DNA of 32,656 nucleotides, taken from positions 1 to 32,656 of the forward strand of contig JAYWCL010000028.1 in assembly GCA_043780595.1 (NCBI GenBank), read 5' to 3'. A program made the position numbers and the translations under genes. The stretch comes from Limnoglobus sp043780595 (lineage in GTDB: Bacteria; Planctomycetota; Planctomycetia; Gemmatales; Gemmataceae). Below, one piece after another: positions 22,576 through 31,881 of the stretch. The notes beneath the pieces are model-generated. The model saw only the letters and a list, made by a program, of their open reading frames with translations, did not search any database and was not told where the DNA came from. Position 1 is the first letter of the stretch. Every line of letters begins with the position of its first letter.

Positions 22576-23724
22576 ATGCGAAGATCGCTCGATAATTTGC
22601 AAGCTCTGCGCGGGATCGCCTGCCTACTCGTGGTGTTCTATCACTTGGGGATGTGGGAAAATATGGTTTGGCCGCGCGTGCAGCTAACGCACCCGTTTCG
22701 CTGGTTCGGCTACGCGGGTGTCGATTTGTTCTTCGCGATCTCGGGCTTCATCATCGTCTACTCGCATCTCGAGCATCTCGGCAATCGCGAGAAGTTACCG
22801 GGCTACATTTTCCGTCGGGCATGGCGAATCTTCCCCGTATTTTGGGTGGCAATGTTCGCGACGGCGGGATTACTTTACTACGTGGCAAATCAGCCGCAGT
22901 TCCCCACCGGATGGCAGCACGATTGGTTCGAGTGGCTGCTATTATCGCCGCGTTTAGACGGTAACCGCGTGATGCCAGTCGCGTGGAGCCTGACGTACGA
23001 AGTGATGTTTTACCTCGCCTTTAGCCTGCTGCTGCTGTTGCCGAAGCGATTCGCGTTTGCCCTCGGTGTCATCTGGGCGGCCGTCGTGCTGGGGGCAAAA
23101 GTGTGCGACTACGAACCAACGTCCGCGTATGGGAAAATGCCGTTCAGCCCGTACGTCTTGGAGTTCCTCGGCGGCGCACTGGCGGCAGTTCTGGTGAAAC
23201 GCGGCTTTGTGCGTGGGCCACGAACGTGCTTGTTCGTAGGGATCGCGTGGCCCGTGTTGGTCGTGACGCTATTGGCCGAATCGACCGCCGACGCATTCAG
23301 TGCGCAGACGTGGTACCGTGTACTGGCGTTCGGCCCGGCGTCAGTGCTGATCGTGTACGCCATGGCGGCGGGCGAGCAGAAACGGTGGCGATGGTTGCGG
23401 ATCGTCGGCGATGCGTCGTACTCGATTTACTTGTATCACAGCATCTTTTTCGTGTGCGCCTTGTTCGCGTCGTTCGGTATCAGCCATCGCTTTTGGCCGC
23501 ACCTCATGTGGCTCGGGATCCTGTTCGGCTCCGGTGTCGGTGGCGGGTTGCTGATGTACTATCTCGTCGAACGACCGCTGACGAACGCGATCAAACGCCG
23601 ACCGCGACCCGAACCGGGCATCGTGATCGATCAAAGGATTCCGTGCAACGGGCCGCCCCTCGCGGCGAGTGCATCGACCCGTTTGGAAACGGCAGGGTCT
23701 TCCACGAGCGGCGGGGCCATGTGA
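22576..23724 (+). CDS. Acyltransferase family 3 (OafA/YrhL-like) membrane protein
   Basis: The 382-residue protein has about ten membrane helices and the acyltransferase-3 pattern. It opens with LDNLQALRGIACLLVVFYHLG, with the conserved His23. GVDLFFAISGFIIV, then FRRAWRIFPVFWV (R-R-RI-P motif), WSLTYEVMFYL, and near the end GDASYSIYLYHSIFF and VERPL follow. Such enzymes O-acylate cell-surface polysaccharides or similar acceptors at the membrane. The last ~40 residues after VERPLTNAIKRRP are low in similarity and lie antisense to the end of the UbiD gene, a 94-bp tail-to-tail overlap. Start ATG 22576 places the family's usual first helix near the N-terminus. Confidence 0.9.
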   Translation: MRRSLDNLQALRGIACLLVVFYHLGMWENMVWPRVQLTHPFRWFGYAGVDLFFAISGFIIVYSHLEHLGNREKLPGYIFRRAWRIFPVFWVAMFATAGLLYYVANQPQFPTGWQHDWFEWLLLSPRLDGNRVMPVAWSLTYEVMFYLAFSLLLLLPKRFAFALGVIWAAVVLGAKVCDYEPTSAYGKMPFSPYVLEFLGGALAAVLVKRGFVRGPRTCLFVGIAWPVLVVTLLAESTADAFSAQTWYRVLAFGPASVLIVYAMAAGEQKRWRWLRIVGDASYSIYLYHSIFFVCALFASFGISHRFWPHLMWLGILFGSGVGGGLLMYYLVERPLTNAIKRRPRPEPGIVIDQRIPCNGPPLAASASTRLETAGSSTSGGAM

Positions 23725-25472
23725 GGTTTGCGGCGGGCATCGATAATGAGCGGGCCGCGACACCCCCAGTGTTTGCGGTGTGTGAACGAACCGACGCCGT
23801 GAATATCGGTCGCCGGGTCGGATCGCGTGAACGTCACCCAAAGAAAATTATTGAACGTGCGGGCCGCGAACTCCGCATCGTCGACGATGACGACCAGCGG
23901 GAACGCATCGAGCGATGGTTCGGACTGCCATGCCTCAGTCAGTTTCGTAATTTCTTGCGGTGTGGCATCGGTGATGGTTCGCACTTCAGGGCCGGTGAGC
24001 GCGATGACTCCCGGCATGGCTACGTGCGGATCGCGGAAGCCATCGGGCAACGGCAAACGCGGCAGTTGCGTTCCGAGCGTACGACGCACTGGCCCCGCCG
24101 CCGCCATCACGACTTTCGACCCGGCGTTCAACCCCTGGCCTGCCGAGTAATCGAGCGTGTCGATCGTCGTTCGCGTTTGAAAGTGCAGATCGTCCGCCCA
24201 ATTTACCCTTTCCAGTAAGTGCCGGAAGAACCCCGCGATGTCGTGGATATCGAAGTCGGGCGCATCTTCCCCGGCGAAGATCAACAGATATTTCGCGAGC
24301 GAAAGTTGCCCCTGGCCGAGGATCGCGTTCGCCTGCGTTAGCAGTTCTTGCGGTTTGCGTGTGGCTGCGTACGGCGTGTAACGCTCGGAGCCGATAGCCA
24401 GCAATAGCGGGTGAACGCCAGCGGCATCGACGGCATGAACCGCACGCACGCCGGGTAGCACCGACGGGATCGCTGGGCCGGTGAGATCGTGAATGAACTC
24501 GCCGAACGAGGTGTCTTCTTGGGGCGGTCGACCGACCACGGTGAACGGCCAGATTGCGCCGGGCCGATGGTGGACGGCCTCGACGGTCATCACGGGGAAA
24601 TCGTGCTTCAAGCTGTAGTAACCGAGGTGGTCGCCGAACGGCCCTTCGGGTTTCGTTCGCGTCGGGTCGATGAAACCGGAGATGACGAAGTCGGCTTCGG
24701 CGGGCATCGCCAGCCCGGTTTCCGATGACACGAGCGATAGCCGTCGCCCGCCGAGTACCCCGGCAAACGCGAGTTCGGGCAGCCCTTCGGGCAACGGCAT
24801 CACTGCCGAAACCGTCAGCGCCGGCGGGCCGCCGACGATCACGTTCACCCGTAGTCTCTCGCCCTTTTTCCCCGCCGCCGCATGATGCACGCCGATGCCG
24901 CGGTGAATTTGATAGTGCAGCCCGACTTCGCGATCCGGGATAAATTCGTTGCCGCCAAACTGCACGCGATACATGCCGAGATTCGACTTCGCCCAGCCCG
25001 GTCGCTCCGGATGCTCGGTGTAAACCAACGGCAGCGTCACGAACGGCCCGCCATCGTTCGGCCAGCATTTCAGTTGCGGTAACTGTGAGAGTGTCGTTTC
25101 GTGCTTTAGAATCGGTCCGGAACGCGCGAGGTAGGGGCGTGCCCGCCAGAGTGCCAACGGGACGTTCCAATATCGCCACGGTTTCGCACGCGCTTTGTCC
25201 GGGTCCGATTTCAGTTCGACCAACTTGCGAACGAGCGGGATCGCATCGCGAAACAGAAACTCCATGCGGGCCATGGTGCCGTACAGGTTGGCCAGCATCG
25301 GGAACGGGGTGCCTTTCACGCGGGTCATCAGTAGCGCGGGGCCACCGACGGCATACAGCCGTCTCTGAATCTCCGCCGCTTCGAGAACGGGGTCGATCTC
25401 GCAATCGACGCGAACGAGTTGCTTCGTTCGTTCGAGGTCGGCAATGGCAGCAGCGAGATTGCGATAACCCAT
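23631..25472 (-). CDS. UbiD-family decarboxylase
   Basis: The 613-residue protein is a UbiD-like, prenylated-FMN-dependent decarboxylase. Seen are LEAAEIQRRLYAVGGPALLMTRVKG, SQLPQLKCWPNDGGPFVTLP, SNLGMYRVQFGGN, GLHYQIHRGIGVHH, VNVIVGGPPALTVSAVMPLPEG, EGPFGDHLGYYS (active-site acidic region) and ERYTPYAATRKPQELL. Length fits the long UbiD group that includes the menaquinone decarboxylase MqnL, which is a plausible role, but no other mqn gene and no ubiX is in the window. Start ATG 25472 has GAGGA about 8 bases upstream. It is a single gene, overlapping the acyltransferase tail and diverging from the histidine kinase. Confidence 0.88.
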   Translation of the reverse strand: MGYRNLAAAIADLERTKQLVRVDCEIDPVLEAAEIQRRLYAVGGPALLMTRVKGTPFPMLANLYGTMARMEFLFRDAIPLVRKLVELKSDPDKARAKPWRYWNVPLALWRARPYLARSGPILKHETTLSQLPQLKCWPNDGGPFVTLPLVYTEHPERPGWAKSNLGMYRVQFGGNEFIPDREVGLHYQIHRGIGVHHAAAGKKGERLRVNVIVGGPPALTVSAVMPLPEGLPELAFAGVLGGRRLSLVSSETGLAMPAEADFVISGFIDPTRTKPEGPFGDHLGYYSLKHDFPVMTVEAVHHRPGAIWPFTVVGRPPQEDTSFGEFIHDLTGPAIPSVLPGVRAVHAVDAAGVHPLLLAIGSERYTPYAATRKPQELLTQANAILGQGQLSLAKYLLIFAGEDAPDFDIHDIAGFFRHLLERVNWADDLHFQTRTTIDTLDYSAGQGLNAGSKVVMAAAGPVRRTLGTQLPRLPLPDGFRDPHVAMPGVIALTGPEVRTITDATPQEITKLTEAWQSEPSLDAFPLVVIVDDAEFAARTFNNFLWVTFTRSDPATDIHGVGSFTHRKHWGCRGPLIIDARRKPHMAPPLVEDPAVSKRVDALAARGGPLHGIL

Positions 25473-25511
25473 GTGTCCTCTTCGTGAAGTCGTGATTGAA
25501 CCAATCTATAG

Positions 25512-25572
25512 GTAGTCGAAGTCGTGAGACTTCGGGAAGCCACTGCGTCAGAAGTCTCACGACTTCGACTAC
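25512..25572. repeat. 22-bp-arm inverted repeat, copy 1
   Basis: GTAGTCGAAGTCGTGAGACTTC (written in two parts: GTAGTCGAAGTC, GTGAGACTTC; 25512-25533) is exactly reverse-complemented at 25551-25572, with a 17-base centre (GGGAAGCCACTGCGTCA). The same arm recurs at 32609-32630, so this is a dispersed hairpin element in the UbiD/kinase divergent region. Confidence 0.92.
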
Positions 25573-25762
25573 AAACCGATTTTTCTGCCTCGAACGCAAC
25601 GAGTTGTTGCCCGAAAGGAGTTTTGCAAACCGATGCGAAAACTCTTTCCCATTCGACGGATTTCCCGACACCCTCGCAAGATCAGTTCTATAGTTCGTCA
25701 TAAACGCATTCGGTTTCGGATCGACAGTACCCGCCGTCTCTTCGCGTTTGTTGGGACTATAC

Positions 25763-28700
25763 ATGACGTTGCCCACGGGTTTTTCACGCTTTTGTTTTCG
25801 CCTCGGCGAAGGCGTTGCCGTTGCGCTCGTTACCAGTCTTGCGATCCTGTTTCAAACCTGCTTACCGATCACTCTCGGGCCTTCGTGGCTGTTGTACTCC
25901 GCGTTTGGCGTTCCGTTCGCGGTGGGGTTGGCGTTCGGTCGTCGCGCGGCGATTCCCGTGACCATCGGCACACTCGCGGTGGCGATCTTCGGGCTAAATC
26001 TCCCGATGGAGATGGCGTTCCTCGCGGTGGCGATATCGCTCGTCGAAGTCGGCGTCGCGTCGTTCTACATTCGTTGCGGCTTGCCGATTACTCCCGATAT
26101 TAACCGTCCTCGCGACGTGGTGAAACTCGCGATCCTGAGCGCCATCGCATCGACAGCTCGCGGCCTCGTTGCGGCAGTATGTACCACGATACTCGGCGGT
26201 GATGCAGTCGAAGCCTGCGCGGGCACGATGTCCATCGGTTGGCTCGGGAATTTGTTGCTCGCGCCGACGGTCGTACTCTGGTTTCGCAGCGGATGTATCA
26301 TGCCCATTTCGCGGTGGCGTTCGGTCGAAGCGATCGCACTCTATCTCGTAGTCACGGTCTTCAGTTGGCTCTGGTTTTGCGGTGCGGATCCGAAGTCCCT
26401 ATCGCTGCCGGTGCCCGTACTTGCGATCATGCTAATGGTCGGCAATTGGGTCGCGTTTCGCTTTCACACGCGGGGTACCGCCACTCTACTCTGTATCGTC
26501 GGCACGATCATTTCCGTTGGCTGTTTTCTGCGTGGAACGATCGATCCACTGTTGCCGCTCGGTGCGGCTCCGGTCGTGCAATGGCTCTGGCTCGTCGGGA
26601 TGGGCGTCGTCGTCGTTTGCCACTTAATCGTTGCGGCGGCGGCGCGCGAGTATCGCATTCGCGAGGAAGAACGCGATGGTTACGCACTCGATGCCCATCG
26701 ACACGCCAAACGCCTGAGCGATGTCAACGCACGACTCGCGTTGCAATCGCTCGAAATTGCCGATCAAGCTTCGGAATTAGAAATTCAGCGCGATGGCTTC
26801 GCCAAGCTCGCCCGCGAACTCGCCGAGAAACGAGCATGGCTCGAAGGCGTCATCGCCCAGTTGCCCGTCGGTATTATGCTCATCGATAACAACGCCGACG
26901 TCGTCGCACGCAATACGCGATTCAACGAAATGCTCGGTCTACCCGGCGAACGCAAGATCGGCAATTTGAAAGAGTTTGATGGCTGGCCCACCCAGAACTC
27001 GGAAGGTGAGTCGGTGCAATATGCGGACTTCCCGCTCGTTCTCGCGATGAAGTCGAATACCACCACGCTGAATCTCGACATGCGCATCGGTAAATTCGAT
27101 GGCGATTGGGTTGAACTCGGTGTGAGTGCCACCCCTCTACGCGGTGAAGATGGAGTGACGACCGGCGGCGTACTCGTCATGCAAGATCTGTCGTCGATGC
27201 GGCACGCCGAACGTCGCGCGCTCGACCAGGAAGATCGGCTACGCTTGCTCGAATCGGCAGTGGTCAACGCCCGCGATGCCGTCGTGATTCTCGATGCCGT
27301 TTCGTGTCCAAATCGCGGTCGCCCCGTTCGCTACGTCAACATGGCGTTCACGCAGATTACGGGTTATACCGCCGATGAAGTTGTCGGACGCTCGTTGCAT
27401 TTTCTACGCGGCCCGAATACGGACACCGCGACCCTCGATGCGGTCCGATCTGCGCTCGACACATGCGGCACGTTTCGCGGGGAAATGCTCAACTACTCGA
27501 AGTCCGGCGAAGAGATTTGGGTGAGCCTCAGCCTGGTACCCGTCTGGGGTGCGAATGGCCGTTGCTCCCACTTCGTCATGATTCAACGCGATATTACCGA
27601 CCAAAAGAAGACCGAAGAAGTCGTCCGCCGCAGCGAAGAACTCTTCCGCGGCATTTTCGAGACGACCTCCGCCGGCGTCTCGATCACCGGACCGGATAGC
27701 CGGTTTACCTCTTGCAATCCCGCGTTTGCTGCCTTGATCGGGCGAACGATCGACGAAGTCGTCGGCCTGACGGCCGCCGCGTTCACGCACCCCGACGACT
27801 GGGCGATGCAGCAAGACTTAATCGCGAAAGTGCGAAACCGCACCATCGACCGCTATCAATTGCGCAAGCGATACATCCGCCCCGATGGTGCCATCGTCTG
27901 GGCGGAACTCTCGTTCACCGCGATCTACAGCCCCACGGGCGAGTATCAATACGGCCTCGGGGTGACGGTCGATGTCACCGCACGCTTGGCGCTCGAAGAG
28001 CAGTTGCGACAAGCCCAAAAGATGGAAGCGCTCGGACAGTTGGCGGGCGGCGTGGCTCACGACTTCAACAACTTGTTGACTGCGGTGTTAGGCAATCTGG
28101 CGTTGGTGCATTTAGAAGATGGCGATCCGGCGAAAGCATTGTTGCACACGGTGGAAGTCGCTGCGAGCCGCGCGGCCGACCTCACGCAAAAGTTGCTCGG
28201 TTACGCCCGACGCAATCAGTTGATCTCCGCACGTGTACGCCCGGCGGCACTGATCGAGGAAGTCGTCGACATCCTTCGGCGAACGCTCGATCCGCGGATC
28301 GAAATCCACATGTTCGCACAAACCGAAGCCGCGATCTCCGTCGATGCCACGCTCATGAATCAGGCGTTGTTCAACCTCTGCTTGAACGCCCGCGATGCCA
28401 TGCCCGATGGGGGTCGACTAACGCTCGATGCGCGGAAAGTGGCGATCGATGGCGACTATCAACAGCACCCCGATGCCAAACCCGGCGAATACGTCTGCCT
28501 GACGGTGTCCGACACCGGCACGGGTATTTCCGACGATGTGAAGCGCCGCATGTACGAGCCGTTCTTCACCACAAAAGGCGTGGGACGCGGCACCGGCCTC
28601 GGCCTGTCGATGGTGCAAGGGATATTGAAACAGCATCGTGGCTGGGTGACGTTTGAATCGACGATCGGCGTCGGCACACAGTTCGATTTGTACCTGCCCG

Positions 28701-29224
28701 TGGCCCCACAGGAAGCCGAAATGACCGCCAGCGGCCCGACACGCCTACCCGGCATCGAGCAAACCCCACCGCCCGTAGCGACGACGGATATGCACAATTT
28801 CGACGGCGCACAGCCCCGCACGATTTTGCTCGTCGACGACGAATCGATGATTCGCCTGTTAGGCCGAACGATTCTCGAACAGAAAGGCTACGAGGTTCTC
28901 GAAGCCGTCGATGGGGCCGATGCCGTCGATTTGTACTCCCGCGAACGGAGCCGCATCGACCTCGTCATTCTCGACATGACGATGCCGCGAATGTCCGGCC
29001 GCGATGCCTTTCAGCAAATCACGACCGTCGACCCGAACGCCCGCGTCATCTTTTCCAGCGGCTACACCGTCGACGACCTTTCCGAAATCGACGGCGCGAT
29101 GGGCATTCTCTCGAAGCCGTATCGCCCGAACGACCTCCTCGCCGCCGTGCGACAAGCCTTACAAAACGGCCACCCGTCCGCTACAAAAGCACAACCCGCC
29201 ACAATGGTCGCGTCGCGTCTGTAG
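25763..29224 (+). CDS. MASE1-PAS hybrid histidine kinase with receiver domain
   Basis: The 1153-residue protein is a membrane sensor. Residues ~1-285 form a multi-helix MASE1-like domain (TMSIGWLGNLLLAPTVVLWF is typical), followed by a coiled coil (~290-355). Three PAS-like domains follow (~355-475, 490-615, 620-745; the second and third have ITGYTADEVVGRS and the PAC-like FVMIQRDITDQKK). HisKA has phospho-acceptor His766 in GGVAHDFNNLLTAV; HATPase (~860-980) has NLCLNARDAM, DTGTGI and GRGTGLGLSM. A receiver domain (~1019-1130) has LLVDDE, Asp1071 and the SKPYRP lysine. All catalytic residues are intact. No separate regulator lies beside it, so phosphate may go to its own receiver and then to a distant partner. 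Start ATG 25763 (a TTG at 25748 is possible). moaE starts 10 bp after its stop. Confidence 0.92.
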   Translation: MTLPTGFSRFCFRLGEGVAVALVTSLAILFQTCLPITLGPSWLLYSAFGVPFAVGLAFGRRAAIPVTIGTLAVAIFGLNLPMEMAFLAVAISLVEVGVASFYIRCGLPITPDINRPRDVVKLAILSAIASTARGLVAAVCTTILGGDAVEACAGTMSIGWLGNLLLAPTVVLWFRSGCIMPISRWRSVEAIALYLVVTVFSWLWFCGADPKSLSLPVPVLAIMLMVGNWVAFRFHTRGTATLLCIVGTIISVGCFLRGTIDPLLPLGAAPVVQWLWLVGMGVVVVCHLIVAAAAREYRIREEERDGYALDAHRHAKRLSDVNARLALQSLEIADQASELEIQRDGFAKLARELAEKRAWLEGVIAQLPVGIMLIDNNADVVARNTRFNEMLGLPGERKIGNLKEFDGWPTQNSEGESVQYADFPLVLAMKSNTTTLNLDMRIGKFDGDWVELGVSATPLRGEDGVTTGGVLVMQDLSSMRHAERRALDQEDRLRLLESAVVNARDAVVILDAVSCPNRGRPVRYVNMAFTQITGYTADEVVGRSLHFLRGPNTDTATLDAVRSALDTCGTFRGEMLNYSKSGEEIWVSLSLVPVWGANGRCSHFVMIQRDITDQKKTEEVVRRSEELFRGIFETTSAGVSITGPDSRFTSCNPAFAALIGRTIDEVVGLTAAAFTHPDDWAMQQDLIAKVRNRTIDRYQLRKRYIRPDGAIVWAELSFTAIYSPTGEYQYGLGVTVDVTARLALEEQLRQAQKMEALGQLAGGVAHDFNNLLTAVLGNLALVHLEDGDPAKALLHTVEVAASRAADLTQKLLGYARRNQLISARVRPAALIEEVVDILRRTLDPRIEIHMFAQTEAAISVDATLMNQALFNLCLNARDAMPDGGRLTLDARKVAIDGDYQQHPDAKPGEYVCLTVSDTGTGISDDVKRRMYEPFFTTKGVGRGTGLGLSMVQGILKQHRGWVTFESTIGVGTQFDLYLPVAPQEAEMTASGPTRLPGIEQTPPPVATTDMHNFDGAQPRTILLVDDESMIRLLGRTILEQKGYEVLEAVDGADAVDLYSRERSRIDLVILDMTMPRMSGRDAFQQITTVDPNARVIFSSGYTVDDLSEIDGAMGILSKPYRPNDLLAAVRQALQNGHPSATKAQPATMVASRL

Positions 29225-29234
29225 AATAATCGTC

Positions 29235-29657
29235 ATGATCTCGCTGACGACCGAAACCATCGATTACACGGCCCTTACCGAATCGGTGCGCGACCCGCAT
29301 TGCGGGGCCGTGTCACTGTTCCTCGGCACCGTTCGCGACTTGTCCGGTGATGTCGTCACGACGCACCTCGATTACGAAGCGTACGCACCGATGGCGGAGA
29401 GACAGCTTGCCGAGGTCGAAGCCGAAGTGCGGCGACAATGGCCCGTCGGCGGCGTGGCAATCGTTCACCGTTTGGGCCGCCTGCACGTGAACGATATCAG
29501 CGTGGCCATCGCGGTCAGTTGCCCGCACCGCGATCAATCGTTCGCCGCGTGCCGCTATGCCATCGACCGCGTCAAAGTCATCGTGCCGATCTGGAAAAAA
29601 GATAACGCGCCGGACGGAGCCAGCGACTGGATTCACCCCGAAACCCCTGCGAGCTAA
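29235..29657 (+). CDS. moaE: Molybdopterin synthase catalytic subunit MoaE
   Basis: The 140-residue protein matches MoaE: CGAVSLFLGTVRDLSGDVVT, LDYEAYAPMAERQL, VAIVHRLGRLHVNDISVAI, HRDQSFAACRYAIDRVK, and the active-site segment VPIWKKDNAPDG with the catalytic lysines. With MoaD it makes molybdopterin from precursor Z. No moaD is in the window. Start ATG 29235 lies 10 bp after the kinase gene stop. The histidine phosphatase starts 5 bp after its stop, so these are likely one transcript. Confidence 0.93.
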   Translation: MISLTTETIDYTALTESVRDPHCGAVSLFLGTVRDLSGDVVTTHLDYEAYAPMAERQLAEVEAEVRRQWPVGGVAIVHRLGRLHVNDISVAIAVSCPHRDQSFAACRYAIDRVKVIVPIWKKDNAPDGASDWIHPETPAS

Positions 29658-29662
29658 CTGCC

Positions 29663-30301
29663 ATGTCTGCGACGCCATCGAATTTGCCGAAGGTCTATCT
29701 CGCCCGCCACGGCGAAACCGAGTGGACGAAAACCGGTCAGCACACGGGCAGGACGGACATCCCGCTGACACTCGACGGCGAAGACGACGCACAGCTCATC
29801 GGGCGTCGATTGGCGCACTTGAGTTTCACGAACGTCATCACCAGCCCGCTGCAACGCGCGAAGCGAACGAGCGAACTGGCGGGCTTCACGGCAACGATCG
29901 ATGCGGACCTCATGGAGTGGGATTACGGCGACTACGAAGGCAAGAAAACCGTCGATATTCGCAAACTCCACCCCGGCTGGCAGTTGCTCGCCGATGGCGC
30001 ACCGAACGGCGAAACCGGCGCACAAGTCGCCGCGCGCGCGGATCGCGTTGTGGCCCGCCTAAAAGCGATGACAGGCAACGTTCTGGTGTTCGCGCACGGG
30101 CATTACCTGCGGGTGCTAGCGGCCCGTTGGGTCGGTGCCGACGTCGCGTTTGCCGCACACTTGTTGCTAGGCACGTCGTCGATCAGCGTGCTGTCGTTCG
30201 ATCACGGGAAACTCGACGAACCGGCTATCATGCTCTGGAACGACGATCGCCACCTGAGCGGGGAAGGCTGCCTGTTGCCCTTGCCCGCTAGCGTTACGTA
30301 G
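29663..30301 (+). CDS. Histidine phosphatase family protein (phosphoglycerate mutase-like)
   Basis: The 212-residue protein has the phosphohistidine motif YLARHGETEW (RHG, ~14-16) and the second histidine region VLVFAHGHYLRVLAARW (~140-156). The segment ITSPLQRAKRTSELAG and EWDYGDYEGKK (acid catalyst Glu) fit phosphatases of the PhoE/SHB17-like branch rather than glycolytic mutases. The substrate is unknown. It follows moaE by 5 bp. The stop TAG (30299-30301) ends at the first base of the inverted-repeat element. Confidence 0.88.
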   Translation: MSATPSNLPKVYLARHGETEWTKTGQHTGRTDIPLTLDGEDDAQLIGRRLAHLSFTNVITSPLQRAKRTSELAGFTATIDADLMEWDYGDYEGKKTVDIRKLHPGWQLLADGAPNGETGAQVAARADRVVARLKAMTGNVLVFAHGHYLRVLAARWVGADVAFAAHLLLGTSSISVLSFDHGKLDEPAIMLWNDDRHLSGEGCLLPLPASVT

Positions 30302-30816
30302 GGGCACCCCCAGGTGATGTGAAGTTGGGCTTTTTATCGAATTTTCGCGAGATTCTCGTTCCGGTTTCTGTTACGGCGTGAGGCTCCTGAATACCGGTTT
30401 TTCGGCCTGTAGGGCCGATTCTGTCAGCCCAAGGCAAAGCCTTGGGAACTGCCGCACCCACGATTCGGCCCTGAAGGGGCCGTTCAAGGTGCAACCGTGC
30501 AAAGACCGAGTGTCGAGCCGCATCGTTACGAATTTACAGTCCACGAGTGAATCCGATATGCGGCCGTTTCAACGAGAATCGTTCCCCGTTGAGTGGCAAC
30601 AAAATGAGATCGCAGAGGCGTTGCACATTGAACGGCCCCTTCAGGGCCGATGAACATTCCAACACTATACCCAAGGCGTTGCCTTGGGCTGATAGAACCG
30701 ACCCTTCAGGCCGGAAGATTGGCATTTGGAAATCTCCGAAATGGTGAGGCGAACCAAAACCAGCATGAGCCGGAAACACCGTCAACCGCAACTTCACGTC
30801 ACTTGGGGGGCACCCC
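30301..30816. mobile_element. ~516-bp imperfect inverted-repeat element, MITE-like
   Basis: This non-coding block has related ends. GGGGCACCCCCAGGTGATGTGAAGTTG (30301-30327, in parts) matches the reverse complement of 30789-30816 with a few changes. Inside, 30390-30500 and 30612-30725 are long inverted copies of each other, each holding CAGCCCAAGGC-AA-GCCTTGGG and CGGCCCTGAAGGGGCCGTTCAA. The central ~110 bp is unique. No transposase lies inside. It fills the gap between the phosphatase and moaA. Adjacent bases 30817-30834 can also pair (GGGCACCC/GGGTGCCC hairpin, 30808-30828). Confidence 0.75.
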
Positions 30817-30844
30817 TTGTGGGTGCCCAGGGGATCATCTGCCT

Positions 30845-31837
30845 ATGACCGATAACCTCGTCGACCGATTCGGCCGAATCCACAACAACCTTCGCATCAG
30901 TGTGACGGACCGCTGCAATCTGCGCTGCACCTACTGTATGCCGGAAGATGTGACGTTCGTCGATCGCGGCGAACTGCTGACCTTCGAGGAAATCGCCCAG
31001 TTCGTGCGCGTGGCGGCACAGCTCGGCGTGAACAAAATCCGCCTCACAGGCGGCGAACCGCTGATGCGAAAGGGCCTCGACAGTCTCGTGCGAATGTTGA
31101 CGCCGATACCAGGCATCACCGACATCGGGCTGACAACCAACGGCTTACTGCTTGCCGATCAGGCGGAATCGCTCTTCGCGGCGGGTTTACGGCGGTTGAA
31201 CGTGTCGCTCGATACACTCGACCCGCAACGCTTCCGCGAACTGACTCGCCGCGATGGAGTCGACAAAGTGATTGCCGGTTTACTTGCGGCAAAGGCAGCT
31301 GGGTTCGGCCCGATCAAGGTGAACGCGGTCGCGATCCGCGGGTTCATCGAACACGATGCCGTGCCGCTCGCACGCTTCTGCCGCGATCATGGCTTCGAGT
31401 TGCGCTTCATCGAATATATGCCGATCGGTGCCGAGTCGTGGGAACGCGAAAAGGTCGTCTACGCGCACGAGTTGCTGGAATGGCTGGAGCGCGATGTCGC
31501 CCCAATGTCCCCGTCGCCCAACTACGACCCGCGTGCCCCGGCGATGGATTTCGACTACGCCGATGGACATGGCCGCGTCGGTATCATCGCGTCACTGTCG
31601 CGGCCGTTCTGCCGTAGCTGTAACCGCATTCGTATCACAGCCGATGGCAAGCTGCGAAACTGCCTGTTCGCGTTGAACGAAACCGACGTGAAGCCGATGC
31701 TGCGTCGCCCGATTCCGGACACCGTCGCACTGCGGGCCGCACTCATCGACAGCGTGGCCGAGAAGTGGGAAGGCCACGAAATCAACACGGCAAAGTTCGT
31801 GAAACCGCTACGAACGATGCACACCATCGGCGGGTGA
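30845..31837 (+). CDS. moaA: GTP 3',8-cyclase MoaA
   Basis: The 330-residue radical SAM enzyme starts molybdopterin synthesis by converting GTP to 3',8-cyclo-dihydro-GTP. The SAM cluster motif is C24-x3-C28-x2-C31 (RCNLRCTYCMPE), with KIRLTGGEPLMRKG next. The second cluster motif is PFCRSCNRIRITADGKLRNC. The C-terminus MHTIGG carries the essential Gly-Gly. Start ATG 30845 follows a weak site and precedes the conserved DRFGRIHNNLRIS; a longer frame from 30650 runs through the repeat element and is rejected. It acts in the same pathway as MoaE, but is separated from it by the phosphatase and the repeat element. Confidence 0.95.
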   Translation: MTDNLVDRFGRIHNNLRISVTDRCNLRCTYCMPEDVTFVDRGELLTFEEIAQFVRVAAQLGVNKIRLTGGEPLMRKGLDSLVRMLTPIPGITDIGLTTNGLLLADQAESLFAAGLRRLNVSLDTLDPQRFRELTRRDGVDKVIAGLLAAKAAGFGPIKVNAVAIRGFIEHDAVPLARFCRDHGFELRFIEYMPIGAESWEREKVVYAHELLEWLERDVAPMSPSPNYDPRAPAMDFDYADGHGRVGIIASLSRPFCRSCNRIRITADGKLRNCLFALNETDVKPMLRRPIPDTVALRAALIDSVAEKWEGHEINTAKFVKPLRTMHTIGG

Positions 31838-31881
31838 ATCTATCGACGGATCCCGTTTCGCCGCGAAGCATAATCTTCGGT

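Noticed and set aside
23986..25776. 596-residue minus-strand open frame
   Set aside because: It lies inside the UbiD gene in a shifted frame, Arg-rich with no motifs; a high-GC shadow.
30650..30844. N-terminal extension of moaA
   Set aside because: It would encode the repeat element; the conserved MoaA start is at 30845.
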